DNA from: Mucilaginibacter sp.
GTDB lineage: Bacteria; Bacteroidota; Bacteroidia; Sphingobacteriales; Sphingobacteriaceae
Reading direction: 5' to 3'
Assembly (NCBI GenBank): GCA_028288025.1
Contig: JAQBOM010000004.1
Coordinates: 144,203-208,202, forward strand
Length of the DNA: 64,000 nucleotides
Shown: positions 40,612-49,640 of the stretch, piece after piece
Numbering within the stretch: position 1 is the stretch's first letter
Layout: each line of letters starts with the position of its first letter
Notes under the pieces: generated by a model
The model's database searches: none
Told to the model about the DNA's origin: nothing
The model's input: only the letters and a program-made list of their open reading frames with translations
Program-made: the position numbers and the translations under genes

Positions 40612-40977
40612 TTATTTCCGGCCTGTGTCAAACCGCCGTACACGAACCGAAACCTCGTTGGGGCTAAAAGGTTTGGTAATAAAATCATCCGCGCCAAGTT
40701 TAAATGCCTCCAGTACAACATTCTCCTGGCCCATGCCCGAAAGAATGATAACACGCATACTATCCGGGTATTTACTTTTTACCGCGCCGATTATTTCCAG
40801 GCCGGATACATACGGCATCATAATATCGGTAATAACGATGTCGGGCTGAAATTCGTCGATCTTTTCCAGCGCCTCACGGCCATCGTGGGTAACAACAACT
40901 TCGTGCCCGTCCTTTTTTAGGCGGAATTCGAGCAACATCAGTATTACCTGATCATCTTCGGCTACCAGGATCTTCAT
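40612..40977 (-). CDS. Single-domain response regulator (receiver only)
   Basis: 121 residues, only a receiver domain: acidic pocket EDD at 6-8, phosphoacceptor Asp51 (VITDIMMPYVSG), conserved Ser/Thr in ILSGMG, and Lys in FITKPFSP. It has no output domain, so it acts by protein contacts, perhaps on the downstream HEAT/GT2 complex, 41 bp away on the same strand. The kinase is not adjacent. Confidence 0.92.
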   Translation of the reverse strand: MKILVAEDDQVILMLLEFRLKKDGHEVVVTHDGREALEKIDEFQPDIVITDIMMPYVSGLEIIGAVKSKYPDSMRVIILSGMGQENVVLEAFKLGADDFITKPFSPNEVSVRVRRFDTGRK

Positions 40978-41145
40978 AACAACTCAAAGTTAATATTAGT
41001 TACGGATAATGAGCGTTCGTTAAGTTAATTTCAAACTTGCTGCCATATCTTATATTTCAATATTTATTGCTTTATATATAATTTATTTATCTAAATATAA
41101 AGTTTTAGCGCCTTATACGGTTTTGCCAGATTTTTAGTTTAATAG

Positions 41146-41199
41146 AATACCGTATTTGTAAAACATTATACGTTACAATACCGTAATATTTGTAATACC
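41146..41199. promoter_or_regulatory. Paired direct repeats upstream of the START gene
   Basis: AATACCGTATTTGTAA (41146-41161) and AATACCGTAATATTTG (41177-41192) form two near-copies spaced 31 bp. The second ends 17-24 bp from the start codon. They could be regulator sites or a promoter with duplicated core; the exact -7 consensus is not met. Confidence 0.35.
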
Positions 41200-41216
41200 C
41201 CTATCCGGTCTTTTCC

Positions 41217-41855
41217 ATGAAGAAGCATTTTCTGTTTTTTATAGTGTTTGTATCAGCAATTTCAGCCGTCGCCCAGGGCAAATGGGAGTTAAAGAAAAAT
41301 GAAAATGGCATTGAAGTTTATACCCGCAAGGCAGCCGCCGGAAATTTAAAGGAGCTGCGTGTAACATGTGAGCTGGATGCCACCAAAGCGCAGCTGATCA
41401 ATACCCTGCTTGATATTCCCGACTATAACGACTGGGTTTACTCGAACAAGAAATCGGTTATATTAAAAACAGTTAGCCCGCAGCGGATTATCTATTATAC
41501 ACAATCGCATTTACCATGGCCGATCAAAGACCGCGATTTGGTTATCGAGCTTGATATTAATCCAACCCCCGAAGTTTTGAATATCCAGGCAAAAAGCCTG
41601 CCCGCATATGTGCCAAAAGCCAACGATTTTATAAGGGTACCTTACTCCCTCGCCACGTGGAAGGTAACACAAGCCAACAACAATAAATTAAAAGTTGATT
41701 ACACTTTCAGCGTTGATCCCGGCGGCAACATACCCGCGTGGATCGTAAACGCTACAATGGCCATTGGACCATATAATTCTTTCGTTAAACTGAGGGAGGT
41801 TTTGAAAAAGAGCGGTGGTAAAAAAAGCCTCCAGGCGAGTGCTGAAGGCTTTTGA
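41217..41855 (+). CDS. Secreted START-domain lipid-binding protein
   Basis: 212 residues with a signal peptide (MKKHFLFFIVFVSAISAVAQ). A START/SRPBCC-type fold follows: WELKKNENGIEVYTRK at the start, WPIKDRDLVIELDI in the middle, and a C-terminal helix NATMAIGPYNSFVKLREVLKK. Such domains carry a hydrophobic ligand in a deep cavity. The ligand is unknown. The last 11 codons lie within a terminator hairpin. Confidence 0.82.
   Translation: MKKHFLFFIVFVSAISAVAQGKWELKKNENGIEVYTRKAAAGNLKELRVTCELDATKAQLINTLLDIPDYNDWVYSNKKSVILKTVSPQRIIYYTQSHLPWPIKDRDLVIELDINPTPEVLNIQAKSLPAYVPKANDFIRVPYSLATWKVTQANNNKLKVDYTFSVDPGGNIPAWIVNATMAIGPYNSFVKLREVLKKSGGKKSLQASAEGF
41823..41853 (+). terminator. Terminator built into the 3' end of the START gene
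   Basis: Arms AAAAGCCTCCAG (41823-41834) and CTGAAGGCTTTT (41842-41853) with one mismatch; the U-run runs directly into the TGA stop. The coding sequence and terminator overlap. The A/T flanks make it potentially bidirectional. Confidence 0.75.
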
Positions 41856-42070
41856 TCAGGTGGCGGAGCCTGTACAAATCTCGAACTATTTCCTAACTGA
41901 TTTACGATTGATCACTAATTGGAATTATAACTTTTTTTCAATTATTTCAGTATCCTTAATAAACGTTATGGTGATACATATCCCGCCAAATTCTAAATAA
42001 TACCTGCCGGATACTCATTCTGCATTGTTACGGCATATCATTTAAAAGACTTTAGTGGTGTAATTATTAA

Positions 42071-43807
42071 ATGATAAATTTAAACACCATGCAAAAAAGA
42101 AGGTTATTATTGTTAAGCTGGCTGCTGTTCGGCTGCTTTATGTCAGCATCAGGGCAAAAAAGATGGAAGGACACCTTTGGCAAGAGTATCGAATTTGAGA
42201 CGATATCTACCGATCTCGGGACGGTAAGAACATGGTGCAGAGTAAGCGATAATGCAGTTGATCAGATTTTTTTAAAGCCGGGTAGAGATCATAACGATCT
42301 TAAAAGTCCCATAATGCTGGGGGTTAAACTGAATCACACGCTTTCAGATTTTGACGGTGACAAGGTCACATCTATTTCTAAAAACTATACAAGCTATATT
42401 ATTTCTGATAGCTCGGCGGCTACTTTAATTGCCTTAGGCATCGCACCCAAAAATGTGAAGAATTACAAATACCGCGTGGTAGAGAATGATAGCATAGAGT
42501 TGATCCCATGGTCGCCCATACCCAAAATGGAACAAAAGTACGGGGCCAGAAAACCATATGGTTTTATTGGCGAATTTAAAGCCCCTGGAAAACAGATTAT
42601 GGTTGAAGTAGTTAATATTAAACATTATAATATAAGAGATGGCGTTATTTTTGACTGGCGGGTAAATTTTAAACCCGTTATTACACAAATTGATGTTTGG
42701 ACTAAACACAACAAACGTTTTAACTTGAATTCCTCCAAATTAAACCGGGGCTATGCTACAAAGTTTGACAGCAGAACAGGTTTACCGCTCGATCTGAAAT
42801 TTCCTGTTGATAGTATAAATGATTTAGAGTTTCATGTAAAACAGCATCAAACCGTCCCATTTACAGTTTATATCATCCGCTATATGGACAATGACCATTC
42901 TCAGGTGCCAATTGGTGAAGTGATAGGAGATTCTTATGAGCTCAACAGTCAGCAATTTGACATCCCGGGCAAATATGAGCTCATCATTCAACGAACGGGT
43001 GACTTACAAAGGGTAGATAAAAGCCAGCAACTCCGGATGCCTTTTGAAGTGTTGCCTTCACCTTTTTTGCAAAAAAAGGTATCTTTAAAGCAGGTTTTAC
43101 CTTATGCAATAGCAACACTCTCGTGTCTTACTTTATTGTTCTGGGCCTATCGCAGAAACAATAAAAGGAAATTGGGCAGATCTATACAGGCAAAAGAAAG
43201 CATTAATTTAAAACTAAGGTCCATCCGTTCACAGCTGAACCCTCATTTTATGTTCAATGCCTTAACTTCCATTCAAAACCTGATGAATAAAGATGATACG
43301 AAGGCTGCTAATCATTACCTGGCCATGTTTGCTGATTTGACCCGAAAAGTTTTAAATACCAGCGAACAAGAACTCATCAGTTTGGAAGACGAGTTGAAAA
43401 TAGTGGAAGATTACCTTCAAATGGAACAATTGCGCTTTGGCTTTCAATATCAAATTAAAGTGGATGACAGCATTAACATTGCCAATACCGATATACCGGC
43501 CATGCTTTTACAACCCTTTGTTGAGAATGCCGTAAAACACGGCATAGCGACATTGCAGCAAAAGGGAATGATTCAAGTGCTGATTAATAAACAGGAGAGC
43601 GACCTGGTATTATCGGTAACCGATAACGGGCAGGGTTTCAACAAAACTGCGGTTCAAAATAATATAACCTCTTTTGGATTAAAACTGAGTGAAGAACGAA
43701 TTGCATTGCTTAATCAGGTATACAAGGATCAACCTGTTACTTTAAATATAGATTCTAAACCAACGGGTACTATAATAACTATAAACCTGACAAATTTGCT
43801 TTCATAA
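42071..43807 (+). CDS. LytS/YehU-family sensor histidine kinase
   Basis: 578 residues. Signal or first helix at the N-terminus (a start 18 bp downstream at MQKRRLLLL is equally good), a beta-rich extracytoplasmic domain of about 320 residues, one helix (VLPYAIATLSCLTLLFWAYR), and a LytS-type His_kinase domain with LNPHFMFNALTSIQNLM (His392) and HATPase motifs MLLQPFVENAVKHGI and DNGQGFN. The operon continues with its LytTR regulator 17 bp on. Base composition is more AT-rich than the genes to the left. Confidence 0.88.
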   Translation: MINLNTMQKRRLLLLSWLLFGCFMSASGQKRWKDTFGKSIEFETISTDLGTVRTWCRVSDNAVDQIFLKPGRDHNDLKSPIMLGVKLNHTLSDFDGDKVTSISKNYTSYIISDSSAATLIALGIAPKNVKNYKYRVVENDSIELIPWSPIPKMEQKYGARKPYGFIGEFKAPGKQIMVEVVNIKHYNIRDGVIFDWRVNFKPVITQIDVWTKHNKRFNLNSSKLNRGYATKFDSRTGLPLDLKFPVDSINDLEFHVKQHQTVPFTVYIIRYMDNDHSQVPIGEVIGDSYELNSQQFDIPGKYELIIQRTGDLQRVDKSQQLRMPFEVLPSPFLQKKVSLKQVLPYAIATLSCLTLLFWAYRRNNKRKLGRSIQAKESINLKLRSIRSQLNPHFMFNALTSIQNLMNKDDTKAANHYLAMFADLTRKVLNTSEQELISLEDELKIVEDYLQMEQLRFGFQYQIKVDDSINIANTDIPAMLLQPFVENAVKHGIATLQQKGMIQVLINKQESDLVLSVTDNGQGFNKTAVQNNITSFGLKLSEERIALLNQVYKDQPVTLNIDSKPTGTIITINLTNLLS

Positions 43808-43824
43808 ATTACTATAGCGTCAAT

Positions 43825-44583
43825 ATGAATATCCGCAGCATTATTATCGATGATGAACCCAATAATATTGAAAATCTTCAAACAATATTGCATAATTACT
43901 GTACTGAAATTGAAGTTGTCGCCATAGCCAATAATGCCGATGACGGAATTGATGTTATAAAAACCCAGCAGCCCGACTTGCTTTTTTTAGATATTCAAAT
44001 GCCGGGAAAATCAGGCTTTGATGTGCTAAAAGCATTTGCGCGGATTGATTTTGAGATCATTTTTATTACTGCTTATGATCAATATGGTATAAAAGCAATT
44101 AAATTTTCGGCCTTAGATTATTTATTGAAGCCTATTGATATCAACGAATTAAAATTAGCTGTTGAAAAAGCCAGGTATAAGATTGCCGCAAAGCAAAAAA
44201 ACAACAATATTGAAAACCTGCTGGAATATATCAGATCAGAACATAAAGATCCGCCCAAAATAGCCTTGCCAACCCTTCAGGAGATTATATATGTTAAGGT
44301 AAGCGAAATTATCCGCTGTGAAGCATCCAATAACTATACTTTGTTTTATCTGCAAGGCGGCGAAAATGTTTTAGTTTGCAAAACATTGAAGGAGTTTGCA
44401 GAATTATTGAAGCCCTACAATTTTATACGTGCACACCAGTCGCACCTCGTCAATTTATATTTTGTTAAGAGCTATTTAAAGGAAGATGGCGGCAGTTTAT
44501 TTTTAAATGACCGCACAAAAATCCCAATTTCAAGACAAAACAGGGATTTAGTAAAAGATGCATTAAGTAAAAGCCTGAATTAA
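43825..44583 (+). CDS. LytTR-family response regulator
   Basis: 252 residues. Receiver domain 1-120 with acidic residues IIDDEPNN and phosphoacceptor Asp56 (LLFLDIQMPGKSG), then a LytTR DNA-binding domain about 145-250 (VSEIIRCEASNNYTLFYLQ; FIRAHQSHLVNLYFV). It pairs with the LytS-type kinase just upstream. Target genes are unknown; such pairs often control envelope or polysaccharide genes. Confidence 0.93.
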   Translation: MNIRSIIIDDEPNNIENLQTILHNYCTEIEVVAIANNADDGIDVIKTQQPDLLFLDIQMPGKSGFDVLKAFARIDFEIIFITAYDQYGIKAIKFSALDYLLKPIDINELKLAVEKARYKIAAKQKNNNIENLLEYIRSEHKDPPKIALPTLQEIIYVKVSEIIRCEASNNYTLFYLQGGENVLVCKTLKEFAELLKPYNFIRAHQSHLVNLYFVKSYLKEDGGSLFLNDRTKIPISRQNRDLVKDALSKSLN

Positions 44584-44614
44584 AAAAGCCTCTCAGTATT
44601 ACTGAAAGGCTTTT
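44584..44614 (+). terminator. Rho-independent terminator after the LytTR operon
   Basis: Stem AAAAGCCT-c-TCAGT / ACTGA-a-AGGCTTTT with an ATT loop. It starts 1 nt after the stop codon. A-rich on one side and T-rich on the other, so it could terminate transcription from both directions. Confidence 0.85.
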
Positions 44615-44616
44615 AG

Positions 44617-44708
44617 TGGTCCCGACGAGAATATCCTTGTATTCGTAACGAAGTGATTTTCAATATTTTATAGTGATTTAAATTCTGTACTCACCGAATT
44701 ACTCACCG
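44617..44708. other. Candidate element boundary: tRNA 3'-end remnant and direct repeats
   Basis: TGGTCCCGACGAGAAT (44617-44632) reads on the minus strand like the acceptor end of a tRNA (ATTCTCGTCGGGACCA), but the rest of a tRNA is missing. The following 80 bp carry two TACTCACCG copies (44688-44696 and 44700-44708), a possible arm-type integrase site. This fits the left attachment site of an integrative element inserted in a tRNA gene. A matching copy beyond 64 kb would be needed as proof. Confidence 0.4.
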
Positions 44709-45041
44709 CTTTTTTGATATAGATTAATTGCAAATCCTATGGTGTAAAGATACGCAATATTACACATTTCCAAAAACCCCCTTTAATAAAAAACATAATC
44801 GGCAACCCACCGGAAAGCCGTTGTGCATACCATCCCATATTTACCGCTTAAGCAACCAACAGCGCGAGCCGGGTAAATAGTCAAGGCCGGGCTACCGCTG
44901 AAAAGAAAAACACAATGGCCCGCTCCGCATGGCCTTTACTTTTTATCCCGGCGGTGGGCTATCTTTGCGAATGTGGTGAATATGGAATCATCTCCTTGTA
45001 GGACTTTCGTCGTACATATTATTGATAGGGTTTCTTATCAA
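44709..45041. other. Gene-free stretch between candidate att site and cas9
   Basis: No convincing open frame is seen. The stretch holds several inverted repeats: TATTTACC/GGTAAATA (44838-44845 and 44872-44879), CCCACCGG... against CCGGCGGTGGG, and an 8-bp stem with a TTTC loop close to the cas9 stop (about 44996-45015) that may mark the cas9 3' end. The AT-rich start contrasts with a GC-richer middle. Confidence 0.4.
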
Positions 45042-48000
45042 TTAATACTCGCCAACCTTTATTATTTGACCTATATGATTAATTCTTACTTTAATGATGT
45101 TTTCAAAATATGGAAGGCTCTTTATTGATTTATAGGTTACATCTTTTAACTCCTTCTTATCTTCAATAGCTGTTTCTAAATGATGTCTAAATACATAGTC
45201 TCTCACCGCTGAATTACCATAAATTACTTTTGAGAATTTTTGAACCCTAAATAGATGCGAACTGATTAATTTATTGTTAACAGGATTAAGCAGGTCTATT
45301 TCTAACGGATAAAAATCAGCCGAAGGAAATATAAAATATTCGTTTTGTTTCATGGTAAATAAGAACTGCCATCCTAAATGCTGATTATAAGTTTTATCGA
45401 CAATTGGAAGTTCCTGATTTACGCGCTCGGTTATTACTTTGTATAATGAAACTACTTCGTCCTGCAAGTTGCCATTTTCATCCCTGTAAATAGCCACATG
45501 ATGATTATTACCAGTGCTTACAAAATCAACAGGGGTAGGTTTACCACTCTTATCTAAAACATCTCGGCCATGATGGTCTTTTTTAAAATGAAGTGGCTCC
45601 GCATTTTTTATACCGCTTATAGTTACCCGTTTAATAGCAATCTTGGCAGTTTCATTCAGCCAGATGGGGTTTTTATCAAGATTAGAAAACGCCTCTTTCT
45701 CCTTTCCCTTCCCGCCAAATTCATTTAAACGCTTATATAATATCTCTCGTATCCCTTCGTCTATTACCTTTTCAATTTTTAAATCGGGAGATATGTCCTT
45801 ACGTATGGCATAATCGTCTTCGAGCCAAGAGAGCTTTAATACTTCGGGCAGTAAAACTGTATTTTGCACATCCAAATAAATCGGGTTTTTAGTAAGTGCA
45901 TTTTTTCCTGTGAAAGCTTTTGCAGGGTCGTTATTGTTTTCTCGCAACCGTTTTAAAAGCGCTTCCCTGTATTTTGGTTTGGTTACTTTGGCAATAGTCG
46001 CTTCATCAAACTTCCCGCTTACCTTTTCCTCTTTTACGATATACTGTTGTATTTTTCCATATACTGTTTCTTTATGCAGCTGTCCGCGTGGTGTCAATGT
46101 TTTTTGAGGTTCCTTTTCTTTCGCACTTTTAATTTTGTTTTTATTTTTTGTTACTACCTTATTTTTGGCTTTGCATGACACTAACACATTTTCAAGGTGA
46201 TTTTTAGCATCTTCTCTGAAATTAGCTAAAGGGGATTTAAATCGCCTTTTTTTATTCCCGTTATCATCTATCTGAAAATCGGTTTCCTTTTTTTCAATAC
46301 CAGCTATTGCGCGGCCTAATTTATCGTCACTCTTTCGAGCATTCAGGTTATTTAAGTACTGTATGTGGCTATGCTTGGTAAAAGCTATGGTAAGGGCATC
46401 CATAGCATGGTGCCGGTGGTCATTTCGCTTTGTCCAGTCAATAATGCGTTCTTTAAAATTACCGTCTTTCTTCTCCACCATTTCGGTAAGCAGTTGCTTG
46501 CGGTATTTTTCTAAATTCAGTTCCTGCATTACATTAACCAAATCCCAATCTTCTCGCAAACGTTGTGTAACACTACCTGTAGTAGATACAATATTCCTGC
46601 AAAGCTCGTGCAGCATCGTCTTAGCCTTTTTTGCGATGTATTGGCTATCGCGTAAATCTCGGTCTATAAAACCTTCACCGATAGCCTCGCCTTTCATCAG
46701 CAATTTTTTATATTTCGCCTTTCTTTCAGGATATTCTTTTAAATAAGCTTCTACTCTTAATTTGTATTGGCTTAACTTTTCCGCCCCTTTAGCATCAACA
46801 TAATCATAAGCTGTGGCATTATCTTTTTCTTGGTTAATCCTCCGCTCTACAATAGTTTTATTGGAAAAACTATCGTCAAATACTCTTGACTGTGGGATGA
46901 TGTGCTCTATATCATACTTTTTTGAAAATAATTCTTCACGGGAAATATATTCGTTGGTGTATAAATCTTTATATCCATTAAATTTTAATTCATCATATAA
47001 TTTAAACCTGATAATATCATTACGGGTTGGATTTTTAATGCCAAATTCCTTTACAAGTAATAGCCTTATTGCATCATGTTCGGCTGTAGACTTGTTAATT
47101 TGAGCTGTCGCTTCTTCTCGCTCTTTGAGGTTCTTTTTTAATTCACGAGCCAGTTCAATGCGTATTTCATCGGGTTTGCCAAGGTTAGGGTCCGCAATGA
47201 TTGCGTTAACCACGTTAACCATTTGATTTAATATCTTTTCTACAACCGGGTTTCGCAAGCTATTTTTTGGAAGCAATTCCAAAAAGTCCTTTAAAATACG
47301 ATTATCATTTTCCTCCTTAGTAATTGACGAAGAATGATTGTATCCTGCCAATGCACAGGCCGTATCATATTTATTTTCTTTAATGTGGGGTATTATTTTG
47401 CGAATGGCCTTGGCACTCAAACTTGCATAATCACCTGTTAAATTTACTTTAGCAAGTATTTGGGCATACTCTTTTTTAAACCCGAATTTTGATTTCAGCA
47501 ATTCAAAAAGTTTATCATTACCCGTAGGTGAGTTATCCCCTTCATAAGCATATAACAAGTGCCACAATTGGTAGGCGGGCTGTTGTTCAAAAGCATTACC
47601 CTCTATACCACTATCAAAATCAAGAATAGCAGTATTGATTTCCTGCATTTCAAAAAACGAATAGACGGCGGACTTAATATCAGCAGCGTTCATTCTTTCG
47701 GGAACTAAATCATCGTGCCCCTCATATTCCATAATTTTCAAATAAGCTGCATACAAAAGTTGGTTGGTACGGTTTCCTTCAACCTTTGTAAAATTCAGTT
47801 CCCACTCTTTGGTATGATAACCAAGCAGTTCGAAAATCTGCTCCTTTTCTATATTTCCTTTTATATTCAGTTCTTCGAACAGCAGTTGCTTGGCTTCTAA
47901 ATCAAACTGTAAATATTCTTTAGTTTTTTTGCGATAGATTTCAAGGTTGTTAAGATTTTGCCAAATTTTAAATTCTTGAAAAAGCGGAGATAATTTAGGT

Positions 48001-49208
48001 ATAACCTTTGCACCTATGGTATAACTTATCTTTTTGCCGTCTTTTAAAAGTTCAACTACTTTGCTTTCAAACTCACAGAAACTAACTAATCCTTTTTGTG
48101 ATTTTAACTTACGCTGATAAAAAATAACGATGTCCCTTATTTCTTCTTTAAGAGCAATAGTAAGTTCAGGATGATATTTGGCTTGTGTTTCCCAAATGGT
48201 TTCAAACTCATCAAAATAATCTTGCCGATAAAATACCTGGCCTTTAGTACGTGTATGGGGATCGTCCTTCAACTGACGATAAAGATACTGACCAATGGTT
48301 TGCTTATTAAAATAGAGTTCTTTACTACGGTCGCTAATTGCACCTAAGTATCCGCTCGAATTATTGATATTACCATTAATATCGGCGATAACGAAAGCTG
48401 CTTCTTCAACTACTAATTGCGTATTAATGGCCATACTTCGCCATTTATAGGCTTGCAATTTTTTATCTTCCCTTGTGCCCTTATTTTCAGCGGTGTTAAA
48501 ATTATACTTAGTCCAGAAAATGGCAGAAGTTACCTTTTGTCCTTTACCCGCAAGTGCCTTTTTAAAATCATCATTAAATACATCAGGATAATATTTCGAA
48601 TGTAAGTCCCATACGCAATTAAACTCGGCGTTTAAATCTGATCTGTAAAAATCAGGCAATGTCTTTTTCCCCTCTTTTAAAAACTGATAACACAATTGCC
48701 CGGGGGTAAGCTTTTGTTCATATAGCCTTTTAGCAATAGCCATTCCATCAATTAGCTGGCCTTCATCTTCACTGTTAGCTTTACGGCTGCTTTTATAGCC
48801 ACGCTTTTTATTGATCATTAATAATATGCGTGCAAACTCGTCCTTCCCTATTTTTTCATCCGCAGCCTTAGCCCTCAACGCATAGGTTGCATGAGTAGTG
48901 TTTTTATCACTTTCGGCCAACAATGTATGCTCATCAATAATGCCTGACTTCTTTAAAACATTAATTAGATTTTGGCGGCGTTGCTTATAACGCTGTAAGC
49001 TTCGCCTGGCACCACGTGCCAATGTGCGACCTGCGGTTACCGAAAACTTCTTACCTTTTTCAAAGTTAGTTTGCTCATCAGTAGTGAGCGGATTTACACG
49101 TACTCCTATTTTTATAATAGACGACACTTCATTATCATCTTCGGCTTCCTTAACGAACGCCCATCCGATAGAAGTAGTACCAAGATCAAGGCCAAGAATT
49201 TTTTTCAT
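45042..49208 (-). CDS. cas9: Type II-C CRISPR nuclease Cas9
   Basis: 1388 residues. RuvC-I GLDLGTTSIGW (Asp8), arginine-rich bridge helix ARGARRSLQRYKQRRQN, REC lobe, RuvC-II IRIELARE (Glu685), HNH domain YDIEHIIPQSRVFDDSFSNK (His769), RuvC-III HHAMDALTIA (His934, Asp937), and a C-terminal PAM-interacting region. All nuclease residues are present, so it should cut both strands of guide-matched DNA. Length is long for II-C but usual for Bacteroidota. No csn2 or cas4 is present, supporting II-C. It is divergent from the tracrRNA and mod-res-cas1-cas2, whereas cas9-cas1-cas2 is the common order. Confidence 0.97.
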   Translation of the reverse strand: MKKILGLDLGTTSIGWAFVKEAEDDNEVSSIIKIGVRVNPLTTDEQTNFEKGKKFSVTAGRTLARGARRSLQRYKQRRQNLINVLKKSGIIDEHTLLAESDKNTTHATYALRAKAADEKIGKDEFARILLMINKKRGYKSSRKANSEDEGQLIDGMAIAKRLYEQKLTPGQLCYQFLKEGKKTLPDFYRSDLNAEFNCVWDLHSKYYPDVFNDDFKKALAGKGQKVTSAIFWTKYNFNTAENKGTREDKKLQAYKWRSMAINTQLVVEEAAFVIADINGNINNSSGYLGAISDRSKELYFNKQTIGQYLYRQLKDDPHTRTKGQVFYRQDYFDEFETIWETQAKYHPELTIALKEEIRDIVIFYQRKLKSQKGLVSFCEFESKVVELLKDGKKISYTIGAKVIPKLSPLFQEFKIWQNLNNLEIYRKKTKEYLQFDLEAKQLLFEELNIKGNIEKEQIFELLGYHTKEWELNFTKVEGNRTNQLLYAAYLKIMEYEGHDDLVPERMNAADIKSAVYSFFEMQEINTAILDFDSGIEGNAFEQQPAYQLWHLLYAYEGDNSPTGNDKLFELLKSKFGFKKEYAQILAKVNLTGDYASLSAKAIRKIIPHIKENKYDTACALAGYNHSSSITKEENDNRILKDFLELLPKNSLRNPVVEKILNQMVNVVNAIIADPNLGKPDEIRIELARELKKNLKEREEATAQINKSTAEHDAIRLLLVKEFGIKNPTRNDIIRFKLYDELKFNGYKDLYTNEYISREELFSKKYDIEHIIPQSRVFDDSFSNKTIVERRINQEKDNATAYDYVDAKGAEKLSQYKLRVEAYLKEYPERKAKYKKLLMKGEAIGEGFIDRDLRDSQYIAKKAKTMLHELCRNIVSTTGSVTQRLREDWDLVNVMQELNLEKYRKQLLTEMVEKKDGNFKERIIDWTKRNDHRHHAMDALTIAFTKHSHIQYLNNLNARKSDDKLGRAIAGIEKKETDFQIDDNGNKKRRFKSPLANFREDAKNHLENVLVSCKAKNKVVTKNKNKIKSAKEKEPQKTLTPRGQLHKETVYGKIQQYIVKEEKVSGKFDEATIAKVTKPKYREALLKRLRENNNDPAKAFTGKNALTKNPIYLDVQNTVLLPEVLKLSWLEDDYAIRKDISPDLKIEKVIDEGIREILYKRLNEFGGKGKEKEAFSNLDKNPIWLNETAKIAIKRVTISGIKNAEPLHFKKDHHGRDVLDKSGKPTPVDFVSTGNNHHVAIYRDENGNLQDEVVSLYKVITERVNQELPIVDKTYNQHLGWQFLFTMKQNEYFIFPSADFYPLEIDLLNPVNNKLISSHLFRVQKFSKVIYGNSAVRDYVFRHHLETAIEDKKELKDVTYKSIKSLPYFENIIKVRINHIGQIIKVGEY

Positions 49209-49223
49209 TGTAATGATTGCGTT

Positions 49224-49231
49224 TAGATTTG
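49224..49231 (+). promoter_or_regulatory. Probable tracrRNA promoter -7 element
   Basis: TAGATTTG matches TAnnTTTG exactly. A start 5-7 nt downstream, near 49237, would give a tracrRNA of about 100 nt. The -33 element is weak (TTG at 49208-49210 is too close). Confidence 0.45.
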
Positions 49232-49236
49232 GAAAT

Positions 49237-49338
49237 ATAATAATAAAGCTTTTACTTTAACATCGAAAGCAAATCGCAATAAGGATTATTCCGTTGTGTA
49301 AACATTAAGTGCCTCGTCTTACAATACGGGGCTTTTTT
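49237..49338 (+). ncRNA. tracrRNA
   Basis: The anti-repeat GAAAGCAAATCGCAAT (49265-49280) pairs over 16 nt with the 5' end of the minus-strand repeat, with two G:U wobbles and no mismatch. It runs into AAGGATTATTCCGTTGTG, a nexus very like that of S. pyogenes tracrRNA (AAGGCTAGTCCGTTATC). A hairpin GCCTCGT/ACGGGGC (49311-49317, 49326-49332) and six Ts (49333-49338) end it as a Rho-independent terminator. Its orientation fixes the direction of crRNA reading as minus strand. The 5' end is inferred. Confidence 0.85.
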
Positions 49339-49555
49339 ATGCCCAAATTGTTTCGGGCGTATTTTCAATTAAAAAAGAAAACAAATCACTATTAAGCGAA
49401 TGAACTATTATAGTGTTCTGGAATGCTTATTATCCAAATCCCACCGACCCCGCCCCGAGGATTAATTTCCGTTTTGAATAGATAAATATTTTTCTGCCAT
49501 TGCGCTAAAAATTAATTCCAATGATGTAAATCTAAACCAAATAAACATTATTGGG

Positions 49556-49571
49556 TTACGGGTTCCCGTAA
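49556..49571. promoter_or_regulatory. Palindrome upstream of mod
   Basis: TTACGGGTTCCCGTAA is a perfect 16-bp palindrome 70 bp upstream of mod. It may be an operator for the restriction-modification/cas1 transcription unit. The rest of 49339-49640 has no convincing gene. Confidence 0.4.
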
Positions 49572-49640
49572 ATCTGGAGTTGTTTAGTACGCTATTTTTA
49601 TTGTCAACAATATCAAAAAAGCGACTCAAGCCATTATCAC

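Noticed and set aside
41861..41960. Complete tRNA gene after the START gene
   Set aside because: No cloverleaf can be drawn; only a 3'-end-like fragment is present.
44940..44990. Possible third copy of the structured element (CCCGGCG and TGGTGAATATGG)
   Set aside because: Block spacing is 10 nt off and the first half of the element is missing.
45042..49208. Several plus-strand frames of 60-130 codons over cas9
   Set aside because: They are antisense shadows of a large real gene and lack domain similarity.
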